Positions 25,867-34,732 of a stretch of 64,000 nt of DNA are shown one piece after another. The notes below the pieces were generated by a model. The model was not told where the DNA came from, searched no databases, and was given only the letters and a program-made list of their open reading frames with translations. Position numbers and translations under genes: made by a program. This DNA comes from Rhizobacter sp. OV335 (GTDB taxonomy: Bacteria; Pseudomonadota; Gammaproteobacteria; Burkholderiales; Burkholderiaceae_C): contig NZ_FRCQ01000014.1 of assembly GCF_900142965.1 (NCBI RefSeq), forward strand, positions 62,001-126,000, read 5' to 3'. Every line of letters begins with the position of its first letter. Within the stretch, counting starts at the first letter, position 1.

Positions 25867-28439
25867 CGCCGGCCTCCGGTGATCTCGAAGCGGATGCGCC
25901 CCGTCTCCAGGTGGTCCGGGTCGTTCGCGACGACCAGGATCTCGAACGGGCCCATCGCCAGCTTGTCGGCATAGGCGGTCGGCAGAGCAGCCGGGTCGAT
26001 GTCGATCACGGTCAGCCCGCCGCCGCTGCCGGGGTTCCAGCGCCGCATGCCCAGCCGCAGCACCCGGCCGATGCCGGTGACCGCGAGCGCGCGGCCGATC
26101 AGCTGGCTCGCGTACAGCGGCTGGCCGAAGGTCCACGCATCGGGGTTGAAGAAGCCGCGCTCGCCGCGCGCCGTCCAGCCGTCGCCGAAGGCCTGTTCCA
26201 GCTCGGCGCGCAGGTCTTCGGGCCAGTAGGCCGGCTGCGCGCACAGCGTCAGCGTGATGTCCAGCGGCACATACGTGGCCGGCCGCACCTCGAGGTCTTC
26301 GCCGATCAGCCGCACCGCCTCCAGGTGCTCGGCGATCGCCGCGCGCAGCGGCTCCCCCAGCACCGTGCTGCCCGCAGGGTCGATCACCACGCGCACGCAG
26401 CGCCAGCTTCCGGTCCAGGCATAGCGCGCGCGGGCATGGGCCACGCCGGGCAGCTCTTCGGCGCGCTTCGCGTAGTCGGCCAGCGTCACCGCGCGCAACT
26501 GGCGCTGCCGGTAGGCCTCGGGCACGCGCCGCACGATCTCCGTGGCGGGTTCAGGGTCCCGCCCGTTGTCGACATCGAGCGGGTTCCAGACCCGCAGCAC
26601 CGCGCCGCCCGGGTCGCGGAAGCCGGTGAGGCGGTCGGCACCGACGTTGCCTGAACGCCCCTGGCCGACGCGCCAGCGGCAGACCACCGCCGCGCCCTCG
26701 GCCAGCGCCGCGCCGTTGGCGCCGTCGCCGAAGCGCAGCGAGCTGCCGCCCAGTTCGTCGGTCTCGACGATGAAGTGCTCGTCGTCGCCCTCGCTCTCGA
26801 TCAGGTCCGACTGCTCCTGCCAGAACGCCGCGCTGCCCTGCACCCGCACTTGCGCCGTGCTGCGCGTCGGCACCTCGCCGCCGGGCGGCGTGTCGCGCCA
26901 GGCCAGCGGCGCCGCCGGCAGCGGGCACAGCACGCCGCGCCGCACGAGTTCGCTGCCGCGCGGGCGCAGCACCACCTCGTACGCGGCCTCGTCGCTCACG
27001 ACCAGCGCATGCTCGTCGAGCGGGCCCAGCGGCGCGCCCGGCGCACGGAAGGTGGTGATGCGCGGGCGGCCCTGCGTCACCCGGACCAGGTTGGCGTGGA
27101 ACACGCTCACGTCGTGCACCGGCACTTCGTTGCAGTCGCAGGTGAAGCAGACATTGCGGCGCAGCGCGTCGTCGTCGCGCCAGCGCACCCGCACCAGCCA
27201 CTCGCCGGTATAAGGATCGCGCAGCGCCTCGGCGCGCGGCAGCGAGCCCCCCAGCGGCAGCAGGCGCAGCAGCTGGCGCTGGTCGGCGCGCGCGCCGTTC
27301 GGCAGGCCGGTCTCAGGGTTCAGCACCTCCTGCACCAGCAGCTGGTCGACGTGCACCTCGACGTCGGCCGCGGCCACCGCCTGGCTCGCGTGGGTGCCGA
27401 GGAACAGGTCGCGCAGCGCCTCGGCGCCGGCCTGCGTCAGCGGCGCGGGGCCGGTCAGGTCGGCCTCGGTGCTGCCGGCGGCGAGCGCGCGGGTGGTGTC
27501 GCCCCAGGTGTACAGCCGCAGCCGGTTCAGCAGCGCGAAGCAGCGGCGGCGCCAGCGCACGCCGTCGCGCGGCATCGCGAAGACCACCGCATCGGGCGCG
27601 GCCCATTCGTGCCCGGTCCACGCGCCGAACTCGTCGTTGGGCCCCGCTGGCAGGTCGGGCGTGCCGGCCACCTCCAGCGCGAGCCAGGTGCCGGCCTGGT
27701 TGCCCTGGTGCACGTGGTAGTCCATCAGCCGCGCGTGGCGGGCCAACGAGACCCGCTTGCGCGCGCTCGCGATCGAGCGCTCGGCCAGCACCCGGTCGTG
27801 GTAGTCGGCCTGCTCGTCGGCATCGGCGGCGATCAGGTCGATCAGCACCTGGTCGAGGTCGGCCTCGCTGGTGACCTGCCAGCCCGGCACGCGTCGCATC
27901 ATCGCGGCGATCAGCACATGGCGGAAGGAGTCGTAGTCGCGCGCCAGGTAGTCGATCGCCGGCTCGTCGGGCGGCGGCTTGAAGCTGCTGCGCGGCGTGC
28001 AGCCGAGGTTGAAGCAGCCGGGGCGGAACTTGAACGGCAGCGCATTCAGCAGCGGGTCCATCGCCAGCGGCAGCGCATTGCCGGGCGCGGCCAGGCCGTC
28101 GGCGGTCGTCGACAACAGGTAGGTCGAGTAGTCGCCGACCGGCGCGATCTTCAGGCGCAGCGTGCTGGCGTTCGCGCCGGCCTGCACCTCGGTGACTTCG
28201 ACCGCGCGCGCCGGGTTGCCGCCACGCGCCCGCTCGGCACCGCGCACCCGGAACGCGGCCTTCGGCGGCAGCGGCGCCAGTGCGCCGTCGTTCCAGAACT
28301 CCAGGTCCAGCCACGCGAACGTGGGCTTGGCCACCGCCTCCAGCGTGACGTAGGCGAGCCGGAAGCCGTTCAGGCCCTGGGTGTCGAGGTCGCGGGCGCG
28401 GTCCTCGAGGCGTTCGTCGTCGTGCAGCACGGCCATCAC
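25863..28439 (-). CDS. eCIS baseplate protein J-like, first copy (putative baseplate assembly protein)
   Basis: 858 residues. PPPDEPAIDYLARDYDSFRH, LIDLIAADADEQADYHDRVLAE, KRVSLARHARLMDYHVHQGN and the C-terminal gpJ-like half (RRVPEAYRQRQLRAVTLADYAKRAEELPG in pieces, then ALAVTGIGRVLRLGM) match the large baseplate-assembly family of eCIS and related tail systems. The gene overlaps both neighbours by 4 bp, showing coupled translation of gp25, J1, J2 and I. Confidence 0.85.
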   Translation of the reverse strand: MMAVLHDDERLEDRARDLDTQGLNGFRLAYVTLEAVAKPTFAWLDLEFWNDGALAPLPPKAAFRVRGAERARGGNPARAVEVTEVQAGANASTLRLKIAPVGDYSTYLLSTTADGLAAPGNALPLAMDPLLNALPFKFRPGCFNLGCTPRSSFKPPPDEPAIDYLARDYDSFRHVLIAAMMRRVPGWQVTSEADLDQVLIDLIAADADEQADYHDRVLAERSIASARKRVSLARHARLMDYHVHQGNQAGTWLALEVAGTPDLPAGPNDEFGAWTGHEWAAPDAVVFAMPRDGVRWRRRCFALLNRLRLYTWGDTTRALAAGSTEADLTGPAPLTQAGAEALRDLFLGTHASQAVAAADVEVHVDQLLVQEVLNPETGLPNGARADQRQLLRLLPLGGSLPRAEALRDPYTGEWLVRVRWRDDDALRRNVCFTCDCNEVPVHDVSVFHANLVRVTQGRPRITTFRAPGAPLGPLDEHALVVSDEAAYEVVLRPRGSELVRRGVLCPLPAAPLAWRDTPPGGEVPTRSTAQVRVQGSAAFWQEQSDLIESEGDDEHFIVETDELGGSSLRFGDGANGAALAEGAAVVCRWRVGQGRSGNVGADRLTGFRDPGGAVLRVWNPLDVDNGRDPEPATEIVRRVPEAYRQRQLRAVTLADYAKRAEELPGVAHARARYAWTGSWRCVRVVIDPAGSTVLGEPLRAAIAEHLEAVRLIGEDLEVRPATYVPLDITLTLCAQPAYWPEDLRAELEQAFGDGWTARGERGFFNPDAWTFGQPLYASQLIGRALAVTGIGRVLRLGMRRWNPGSGGGLTVIDIDPAALPTAYADKLAMGPFEILVVANDPDHLETGRIRFEITGGRR

Positions 28440-28822
28440 AAGGCTCCCTGGCGCTGGAAGCGCACCTGCTTCACCTCGCCGGTGGCGATCACGAGGTAGC
28501 GCAGGTCGACGTTCAGCGTCGCGTCGATCGCGCTGACGTCCAGCGCCTGCACGCTGACGCGCTGCCCGAGCCAGCGCGACAGGTTGCGGCTGAGCAGCGC
28601 CTTCGTGATGCCGGCGGTCGCGTCGTCGTTCTGGTGGAACACCATCCGCCGCAGCCCGGCGCCGAAGCCCGGCAGGAAGGGCCGCTCGCCGGGCGCGGTG
28701 AGCAGCAGCTGGATCAGTTCGCCGCGCACGTGCTCGGGCAGGTTGATCGGCGTGGCCGTGCGCCCGTCCGGTCCGATGTGGAACGGGAACGCGAGGTGGC
28801 GGCCGTGCGGTTGCCGGTTCAT
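28436..28822 (-). CDS. Baseplate wedge protein gp25-like (GPW/gp25 family, Afp9-like)
   Basis: 128 residues. HLAFPFHIGPDGRTAT at the start, NLPEHVRGELIQLLLTAPGERPFLPGFGAGL in the middle and the C-terminal ATLNVDLRYLVIATGE region match gp25-type proteins, which nucleate sheath assembly on the baseplate. The acidic residue in the ..RPF.P.FG.GL.. region is as expected. ATG overlaps the stop of the 98-aa gene. The start given is the first that leaves a family-length protein. Confidence 0.9.
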   Translation of the reverse strand: MNRQPHGRHLAFPFHIGPDGRTATPINLPEHVRGELIQLLLTAPGERPFLPGFGAGLRRMVFHQNDDATAGITKALLSRNLSRWLGQRVSVQALDVSAIDATLNVDLRYLVIATGEVKQVRFQRQGAL

Positions 28823-29115
28823 GGCAGGTCGGGCCGGTAGGTGCCGACCGTGAAGGCCATCGCGTGGTGGTGCGTCGTCATGCCCGAGTCGCCACTGTCG
28901 TCGGTGGTGATCAGGTCGACCCGGTGGTCTTCGAGGAACTTCAGCACGCCCTGCGCGATGGCCGCGAACAGGATCTGCCGGTCCTCTGCGCCCTCCTTGT
29001 CGGGCAGCTCCTCGCCCTTGGTCAGCTTCCACTCGTTGTGCATCGCGGTGTCGATGTACTGCGCGAGGCTGTCCGCCATGTTGTCGGTCTGGCCGGCCTT
29101 GAGTTGGTTTGCCAT
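28819..29115 (-). CDS. Small eCIS protein, 98 aa, unknown
   Basis: MANQLKAGQTDNMADSLAQ opens a helical half rich in Lys/Glu/Asp; the C-terminal half has ITTDDSGDSG, a THHHAMAF histidine run and a short strand. It lies exactly between the gpV-like spike gene (7 bp) and gp25 (4 bp overlap). In Afp/PVC loci the PAAR-like tip gene is near this place, but nothing here looks like a PAAR fold beyond the His cluster. It may be a spike-baseplate connector or a tip substitute. Assignment is by context only. Confidence 0.65.
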   Translation of the reverse strand: MANQLKAGQTDNMADSLAQYIDTAMHNEWKLTKGEELPDKEGAEDRQILFAAIAQGVLKFLEDHRVDLITTDDSGDSGMTTHHHAMAFTVGTYRPDLP

Positions 29116-29122
29116 GGCGGCC

Positions 29123-29842
29123 TCAACCGGTGGTGACGCGCGTCGACAGCAGCGAAGGCTTCGCGGGCGAGAACGGGGTGACGGGCGCCATCGGCGTGAC
29201 CGGGATGCCCATCACCGTCTGGCCGACGTGCAGGTGGGCGTTGAAGATGCCGACCAGCTCGGTCAGGTAGCTCACCAGTGAATCGCCCAGGACCAGCGGG
29301 TGGCTGGCGCCATCGGTCAGCTCGATCGACGGCGCCTCGACCACCACCTTGGCGGTCGACTTCACGGTGATCAGGCCGTCGTTGACGCTGATGGTCAGCA
29401 GGTTGCTGCCGTCGCCGTCCGACAGCGTCAGCGTGTTGGCGTCGTCGTCCAGCGCGACCAGCAGGCCTTTCTCGCTGCGCAGGATCTTCAGCGTCGGGGT
29501 CGCGGCGCTGCCCTTCTCGTCGGCCGGCATGTCGTCGGTGCCCCACCAGCCGCCGGACCAGATCGGCCGCGACGGGTCGCCGGCCTCGAACTCGATCCAC
29601 ACCCCCGCGCCCACCGGCGGCACGGCATGGAGGCCGACGCCGGGGCCGGCGTACGGCGTGCATGGCGTGGCCCAGGGCGTCACCACGTCGGGACCGAAGA
29701 CCTCGGGCACCTGCGCCTTGACGCGGCCGATCGCGGACGGGTCATCGACGTCGCTGACGATGCCGCGGTACTTGCCCCAGTGGCGCGAGCGCGACTGCGA
29801 CGCGAGGTCGACCACCAGGCGTTCGAGGCTGCCGGTTTCCAT
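29123..29842 (-). CDS. Spike protein, gpV / VgrG OB-fold-like part (Afp8 C-terminal-like)
   Basis: 239 residues. HWGKYRGIVSDVDDPSAIGRVKAQVPEVFG starts the gp5/gpV OB-fold; PVGAGVWIEFEAGDPSRPIWSGGWW is its hallmark end. It is followed by beta-prism-like short strands (LLTISVNDGLITVKSTAKVV) and a tail with FNAHLHVGQTVMGIP, which in related proteins often leads to the tip. Together with the next gene upstream it makes up a VgrG/Afp8-like spike split over two proteins. One-base overlap (TGATG) joins the two genes. Confidence 0.85.
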   Translation of the reverse strand: METGSLERLVVDLASQSRSRHWGKYRGIVSDVDDPSAIGRVKAQVPEVFGPDVVTPWATPCTPYAGPGVGLHAVPPVGAGVWIEFEAGDPSRPIWSGGWWGTDDMPADEKGSAATPTLKILRSEKGLLVALDDDANTLTLSDGDGSNLLTISVNDGLITVKSTAKVVVEAPSIELTDGASHPLVLGDSLVSYLTELVGIFNAHLHVGQTVMGIPVTPMAPVTPFSPAKPSLLSTRVTTG

Positions 29843-30945
29843 CAGAAGAGCCCTCCAGGCAGGCCGCCGGAGCTGCCACCGCTGCCGGCCGAGCGCGCAT
29901 TGCGGTGCAGCGAGAAGCGCTGCCGGTAGGCGCTGTCGTTGAGCACATGGGTGACGTGCCCAACCAGGTAGTCGCCCGACAGGAATCCGCCGACACCGCG
30001 CACCCGGATCACCTCGTAGGGCTGCAGCACGCCGGCGTAGTCGTTGGCATCGAGCTCGCCGCTGGCGGCCCAGGCCCAGGACGACAGGTCGACCGCGGCG
30101 GCGGTGGCGGCGTCGAGGTCGGCCTGCTCTTCGCGCGTGCCGGTGAGCAGCGCCGTGCCGGGGGCGGCGAGGTCGTGTGCCGCGCTGTCGCCGAGCGGCA
30201 GCTGGCTCGATGCATCGGCGTTGCCGGCCAGCACGCTGCGGTCGGCCAGCGCGACGCTGCCGGCCTGGCTGGCCAGCGGGCGCAGCGCGTCGAACTGCGC
30301 CGAGAAGCGCGCCACGTTGCGCTTGTCGCCCACCAGCAGCAGCTCGGGCAGCGTGCCGGGCGCGAGCTGCAGCCGCTTGAAGGCGCCGATGCTCAGCCCC
30401 GGCGCTTCTCCCGGCTTGACGTACGCGAACATGCCGAGCCGCCGCGCCAGCTCGCGCAGCAGCTGCATGCCGGTGCCGCGCTGCACCACCACGCGCTGCA
30501 GCGCCGCGCCGGCATCGGGCGTGCTGTCGACGTCAGGCGTCAGGCCGGCCTCGGCGTAGACGCTGCTGACGATGTCCTGCGCCGCCATGTCCTCGAACAG
30601 CTGCACCTTCTCGTCGCGGTTCAGCAGCACGCTGTCGTCCTGCACCACCAGCGTCACGTGGCTCTGGTCGGACTGCGCGCTGAGTTCGTAGCGGTTGCCG
30701 ACCACCGGCCCGTCGATCAGCGCCACGAAATCGGCATCGGCCACCTTGACCTCGACGCGCACGCGCGCCCAGTCTTCCTCGGCGCCCTGCCAGACGCCCT
30801 GGTCGCTGGTGCCGACCGGCCAGTCGAGTTCGGCCTCGGCCGCGATGCCGATGCCCTGGTCGATGCGGATCTCGGTGAAGCGCGCCAGCTGCTCCACGCT
30901 GGCCGGCGCGTTGTCGAAGAAGACCCGGAACTCGGCCTTGGCCAT
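29842..30945 (-). CDS. Spike base protein, gpD-like (Afp8 N-terminal-like)
   Basis: 367 residues. MAKAEFRVFFDNAPASVEQ, EVKVADADFVALIDGPVVGNRYEL, QDIVSSVYAEAGLTPDV and GTGMQLLRELARRLGMFAYV follow the order of the gpD/VgrG base domains that dock the spike on the tube. The C-terminus ends in a Gly/Ser run (SGGSSGGLPGG) that could be a linker to the gpV-like partner. I used the ATG giving MAKAEF, 5 bp after the LysM gene; longer extensions run into the repeat region. Confidence 0.85.
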   Translation of the reverse strand: MAKAEFRVFFDNAPASVEQLARFTEIRIDQGIGIAAEAELDWPVGTSDQGVWQGAEEDWARVRVEVKVADADFVALIDGPVVGNRYELSAQSDQSHVTLVVQDDSVLLNRDEKVQLFEDMAAQDIVSSVYAEAGLTPDVDSTPDAGAALQRVVVQRGTGMQLLRELARRLGMFAYVKPGEAPGLSIGAFKRLQLAPGTLPELLLVGDKRNVARFSAQFDALRPLASQAGSVALADRSVLAGNADASSQLPLGDSAAHDLAAPGTALLTGTREEQADLDAATAAAVDLSSWAWAASGELDANDYAGVLQPYEVIRVRGVGGFLSGDYLVGHVTHVLNDSAYRQRFSLHRNARSAGSGGSSGGLPGGLF

Positions 30946-30950
30946 GGTGC

Positions 30951-31223
30951 TCAGCCCCGCGGCAGGTTGATCGGCCGGCCGACCGGCTGCAGCAGCGTGC
31001 CGGCCTCGAGCTCGGCGTTGGCATCGGCCACGTGCCAGTAGCGGGTGGCATCGGCATAGCGCTGCTCGCTGAGCGCGTCGAGCTGGTCGTGCGCGCGCAC
31101 GGTGACCGGGTCGCCCGGTGTCTCCGGCAAAGGCCGCAGCTTGACGGCCGCCACCTCGGCGCCGGTGCGGTCGAGCACGGTCACCGTCGGCAGGCCGTGG
31201 TAGCGGGAGTTCGGCAGGAACAT
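30951..31223 (-). CDS. Small LysM-domain tail protein (Afp7/gpX-like, LysM part)
   Basis: 90 residues. MFLPNSRYHGLPTVTVLDRTG, then RAHDQLDALSEQRYADATRYWHVADAN matches LysM-type proteins that clamp the spike or tube to the baseplate in phage and eCIS particles; GRPINLPRG is the usual end. AGGA lies 8-11 bases before the ATG. Upstream in-frame sequence is built from the 31.3-31.6 kb repeats and is not conserved protein. In PVC systems this domain is joined to the Pvc7 N-terminal domain; here the two halves are separate genes with the repeat-filled gap between them. Confidence 0.8.
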   Translation of the reverse strand: MFLPNSRYHGLPTVTVLDRTGAEVAAVKLRPLPETPGDPVTVRAHDQLDALSEQRYADATRYWHVADANAELEAGTLLQPVGRPINLPRG

Positions 31224-31297
31224 GGCAGGTCCTTTCAGGAGGCAGCTCGGTCGGAGCACAAGAGGTCCCCGAAGGAACCCGGCGCTCGCAAAAAAAA

Positions 31298-31594
31298 CCG
31301 TTCGCCCTGAGCTTGTCGAAGGGTCCGATCGTCCTGAGCCTGTCGAATGGCTTGAGCTTGTCGAAGGCCATGCGCGCTTCGGGCACAACCCTTCGACGGA
31401 CGGGCCCTCGACAAGCTCGGTCCCTGCTCAGGGCGAGCGGGTTTTGTGCAGCGGCAAGGAATCCCCGTTCGCCCTGAGCCTGTCGAAGGGTCCGACGGAG
31501 CCCCCGCCCGATCGGACTGAGCTTGTCGAAGTCCTGCGCGCGCCAGGCACACCCCTTCGACGGACAGGCCCTTCGACAGGCTCAGTCCGAACGG
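31298..31594. repeat. Cluster of TTCGACAGGCTCAG-type interspersed repeats inside the eCIS operon
   Basis: The 435-bp gap between the LysM and Pvc7-like genes (31224-31658) holds no credible gene but at least seven copies of a short repeat in both orientations: CCGTTCGCCCTGAGCTTGTC... at 31298-31323, variants at 31331-31350, 31351-31368, 31465-31490 and 31514-31531, and inverted copies at 31405-31420 and 31569-31594. Inverted neighbours could fold into hairpins in RNA. The same short motif is dispersed in intergenic regions of many Burkholderiales and sphingomonads. Its position inside an otherwise tightly coupled operon suggests it acts on mRNA stability or read-through, or marks a later insertion. 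Confidence 0.85.
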
Positions 31595-31658
31595 ATGTGC
31601 GCTCACCCCGAACGGTGCTTCGTTGCGAACGTCGAGTGCATTCATGGGCTTGGGGTGT

Positions 31659-32348
31659 TCAGAAGGGAATGATGTCGAGCGCGAACTCGATCACCTTGGC
31701 CAGGTTGAGCGTGGCCTGGGTGTCCTTGACCATCTGCGAGTACTGCCAGGCGCCCTCGCCCACCGCGTCGTCGGCCGGCGCCTGGCTGGAGACCTGCATG
31801 CCGATCTTCACTTCGGCCTGGATCGGGTTCAGCAGCACGTCGTACTTCTGCTCGGTGATGGTCATCGAGGTGATGCTGACCGGCAGCACGCGCGACGGCC
31901 CCCAGATGAACAGGATGCGCGGCAGCGGCACGCGCGGCACCGGCTGCGACGGCGGGTCCTTCTTCGGGCCGGACAGTGCCGAGCCGATCGCGTCGATCGC
32001 CGCGCCGAGCAGGCCGCCCGGCGTGGTCGGCGGGTAGATCATCTTCTCGAGCGCCGCGAGCTGCGGGCCGACGCCGAAGATCCGCGGGATCGCCGACACC
32101 ACGCCGCCGGCGCCCAGGTCGTCGGCGGACGAGAACTGCGCGCTGACCTCGAAGCTCTCCGATGGCGGCGCGGCGGCCGAATGCGATTCGGTGCGCGGCT
32201 GCGCCGACGCGGCGGGCGGCGGCGCCGGGATCGCGATGGTGCGCGTCATCTGGTCCGGGTTGAACTGGAACACGACGATGTTCGGGATCGGCCCGAGCAG
32301 GTTGATGCCGTACTCGACCAGCACGCCGCGCAACGGGAAGAGTGCCAT
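31659..32348 (-). CDS. Pvc7/Afp7 N-terminal-like baseplate protein
   Basis: 229 residues. NIVVFQFNPDQMTRTI near residue 24-39 is the 'FxFNPxxxxRT' start typical of the N-terminal domain of Pvc7/Afp7 and gp53-like proteins. The last 70 residues (LFIWGPSRVLPVSITSMTITEQKYDVLLNPIQAEV in parts) give the matching beta-barrel end. A Pro/Ala/Ser-rich loop (40-65) and a hydrophobic stretch (GGLLGAAIDAIGSAL) lie between. It would glue spike and baseplate. 3-bp contact with the 84-aa gene upstream. Confidence 0.7.
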   Translation of the reverse strand: MALFPLRGVLVEYGINLLGPIPNIVVFQFNPDQMTRTIAIPAPPPAASAQPRTESHSAAAPPSESFEVSAQFSSADDLGAGGVVSAIPRIFGVGPQLAALEKMIYPPTTPGGLLGAAIDAIGSALSGPKKDPPSQPVPRVPLPRILFIWGPSRVLPVSITSMTITEQKYDVLLNPIQAEVKIGMQVSSQAPADDAVGEGAWQYSQMVKDTQATLNLAKVIEFALDIIPF

Positions 32349-32603
32349 TCAGCGGCCCTCCCCGCCGAGCGCGAGCAGGCGCGCGGCGATCAGGTCGGCG
32401 ATGGCATGGGCATCCCGCTGCGCGCCCGCCGGCGCGTTGACGACGCCCAGGTCCAGCTGCGCGGTGTCGGCCAGGCCCTGCAGGCCGGCGTGCCGCGCCA
32501 GCGCCCGCTGCAGCGCGCCCTCGATCGCCTCGGCCAGATCCGCGCCGAGCAAGCCCGAGCCGCCATGCAACGTGATCGACAGCCGCGCGATCTCGAGGCT
32601 CAT
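32349..32603 (-). CDS. Small eCIS protein, 84 aa, unknown
   Basis: MSLEIARLSITLHGGSG then a Leu/Ala-rich helical body (ADLAEAIEGALQRALARHAG) with one short strand, ending AARLLALGGEGR. Its ATG overlaps the stop of the AAA+ ATPase gene by 4 bp, so it is co-translated with it. No family recognised. A small chaperone or structural adaptor are both possible. Confidence 0.6.
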   Translation of the reverse strand: MSLEIARLSITLHGGSGLLGADLAEAIEGALQRALARHAGLQGLADTAQLDLGVVNAPAGAQRDAHAIADLIAARLLALGGEGR

Positions 32604-34726
32604 GGCGTGCTCTCCAGCAGCGGTGCGTAGCGCCCGAACTGCTCGCGCCCGGCGACCCGGTTCATCTTCTCGAGCTCGCGCCGCACGGCGCCCAGCACAT
32701 GCACCATGTCGACCCGCGCCTCGGCCTGCGGCGCGCGCCCGGCAGCGATCAGGCAGGCGTTGAACGCAGCCGAGCGGATGTGCCCGCCGGCCAGCTCGAA
32801 CTGCTGGCCGAGCCAGCGGCAGTCGAGCGAACCGATGTCGACGCGCGCCGGAAAGGCCTGGCGCCACAGCCGCTCGCGCTCGGGCACGCCGGGCATCGGG
32901 AACTCGACGATGTGGCGCAGGCGCCGCGTGAAGGCTTCGTCCAGGTCCTTGCGCCGGTTGCTGGCCAGCACTGCCAGGCCCTTGAAGCGCTCCATGCGCT
33001 CCAGCAGGTAGCTGATCTCGATGTTGGCGAAGCGGTCGTGGGCGTCGCGCACCTCGGTGCGCTTGCCGAAGAGCGCATCGGCCTCGTCGAAGAACATCAG
33101 GCAGTCGCTGGTCTCGGCCGCGTCGAAGATGCGGCGCAGGTTCTTCTCGGTCTCGCCGATGTACTTGTTGACGACCTGCGACAGGTCGATGCGGTACATC
33201 GGCAGCGCGAGCGTCTGCGCCAGCGCCTCGGCCGCCATCGTCTTGCCGGTGCCCGGCGGGCCGCAGAACAGCACCGACAGCCCGCCCTCGTTCCAGGCCC
33301 GCGCGGTGCCCCAGTCGTGGTGCACGCGGCCGAGCGCGCCCATCGCGTCGACGATCTCGCGCAGCTGGCTCGCCTGGTTCGCGGGCAGCACCAGCTCGTC
33401 GAGGTCGAAGCGGGTCGCCACGGCATTCGCCAGGCCGTCGAGTTCGAGCCGCGCCTCGGCCCGGCAGACGGCGAACAGCTCGCGTGCGCCGGCGTCCGGG
33501 CCCAGCCCGCAGGCGGCCGCGGCGACGCGCGCGAGCGGCCGCTCGGCGAGGCGGAAACGGCGTGCCGCTTCGGGCCCGGCGGCGCGCACCGCCGGGGCCG
33601 CTGTCGCGAGCGCCTGCACGAGTTGCGCGGTGCGCGCCGGCGTGTCGAGCGGCGCGACCGGCCAGGCCGGCAGCAGCAGTCCCGGTGGCACCCCGCGCAG
33701 AGCAGCACTGCCCTCGCCGACCGGCAGCATCCAGCGCAGCGGCAGCGCCGAGATCGGCGCGGTCCAGGCACCGTCGGCGGCACCGGCGCAGCAGCGCTCC
33801 TGCCAGTGCTCGGGCAGCAGCAGGTCGCAGCCTTGCAGCCAGGCCAGCGTGGCGATCCCGCCGAGGCCGCGCTCGGCGGTCACGCCATCACCGACCCCCA
33901 TCAGCCCGCGGCCGCAGGCCTGGGCCAGCGTCTGCGCCCACGCGGCGAAGTCGGTGCCGTGCGCGCCTTGCAGCGGCAACACCTGCATCGCCGACGGTGG
34001 GTCGCAGCGCAGGCGCGCGAGCAGCGGCTGCAGTGCCGGCGGGATCTCGCGGCGCGGCGGCAGGTCGTCGTCCGCGGTGAACGTGGCGAAGGGTTCGAGC
34101 AGTGCCTGCGCCACCCGCGACGGCATCTCCAGCGGCTGGTGCCAGTCGAGCGCGTCGCGCCCCGGCGGCAGGCTCAAGAGGCCGTGGCGGAACAGCGCAT
34201 GGCCGGCATCGGCGCAGGCCGCGATGGCCAGCGGCTCGTCCCACAGGCGCTGCGCCAGCGCGAACGTCGGCCACGGGCGCGACGCGTCGTTCAGGCAGGC
34301 GGCGCAGACGGGTCCGAGCGCGGCATCGGCGCGGCCCGCCAGCGCACACGCCAGCACGAACTGCGCGGCCGGCGTCAACCGGCATTCGGCGGCGATCCAG
34401 GCCCAGTCGCCACGCCGCGCGCTGTGCTGTGGCGAGGGCGCCAGCGCGGCCAGGCAGTCGTCGAGGTAGCGCGCGGTCGGGTCGGCGTCGAAGAAGCGCC
34501 GCTTGTCGTCGCGGAAGCGCAGCAGGTCGAGGCTGTCCTGCGCCGGGTCGCCGGCCGCCGGCAACGCGCCCGGCGCCGGCTGGCTGACGCCGCGCTGGTG
34601 CCAGCACCAGGCCACCTCACGCCGCAGCCGCAGGCTGACCTGGGCCAGCCAGAGCGCGCACAGCGGGTCGTCCGGACCCAGCTCGGGGTTCAGGGCCGGC
34701 GGCAGCAGGAGTTGCGGCGCGTTCAT
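32600..34726 (-). CDS. AAA+ ATPase of the eCIS (Afp15/Pvc15-like)
   Basis: 708 residues. A divergent 470-residue N-terminal region leads to a classical AAA+ module: Walker A GPPGTGKT at 489-496, MFFDEADALFGKR with the Walker B DEAD at 547-550, sensor-1 ASNRR and arginine finger FTRRLRH. This ATPase is a core marker of Afp/PVC eCIS; in PVC particles it is linked to loading effectors into the tube lumen. The gene lies 6 bp after the cap gene. The start is the first ATG and fits the family length. Confidence 0.92.
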   Translation of the reverse strand: MNAPQLLLPPALNPELGPDDPLCALWLAQVSLRLRREVAWCWHQRGVSQPAPGALPAAGDPAQDSLDLLRFRDDKRRFFDADPTARYLDDCLAALAPSPQHSARRGDWAWIAAECRLTPAAQFVLACALAGRADAALGPVCAACLNDASRPWPTFALAQRLWDEPLAIAACADAGHALFRHGLLSLPPGRDALDWHQPLEMPSRVAQALLEPFATFTADDDLPPRREIPPALQPLLARLRCDPPSAMQVLPLQGAHGTDFAAWAQTLAQACGRGLMGVGDGVTAERGLGGIATLAWLQGCDLLLPEHWQERCCAGAADGAWTAPISALPLRWMLPVGEGSAALRGVPPGLLLPAWPVAPLDTPARTAQLVQALATAAPAVRAAGPEAARRFRLAERPLARVAAAACGLGPDAGARELFAVCRAEARLELDGLANAVATRFDLDELVLPANQASQLREIVDAMGALGRVHHDWGTARAWNEGGLSVLFCGPPGTGKTMAAEALAQTLALPMYRIDLSQVVNKYIGETEKNLRRIFDAAETSDCLMFFDEADALFGKRTEVRDAHDRFANIEISYLLERMERFKGLAVLASNRRKDLDEAFTRRLRHIVEFPMPGVPERERLWRQAFPARVDIGSLDCRWLGQQFELAGGHIRSAAFNACLIAAGRAPQAEARVDMVHVLGAVRRELEKMNRVAGREQFGRYAPLLESTP

Positions 34727-34732
34727 CGCGGC

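Noticed and set aside
28819-29115. The 98-aa protein as the eCIS PAAR tip
   Set aside because: The place fits and there is a HHH run, but the sequence is mostly helical and lacks the PAAR repeat pattern.
31298-31594. The repeat cluster as a CRISPR array
   Set aside because: Units are in both directions, unevenly spaced, variable in length, and match a known dispersed repeat type; no cas genes are present.
31235-31645. A 136-codon minus-strand frame in the gap between LysM and Pvc7-like genes
   Set aside because: Its peptide is just translated repeats (LSLSKG and RQAQ units), the usual false protein made by TTCGACAGGCTCAG-type elements.
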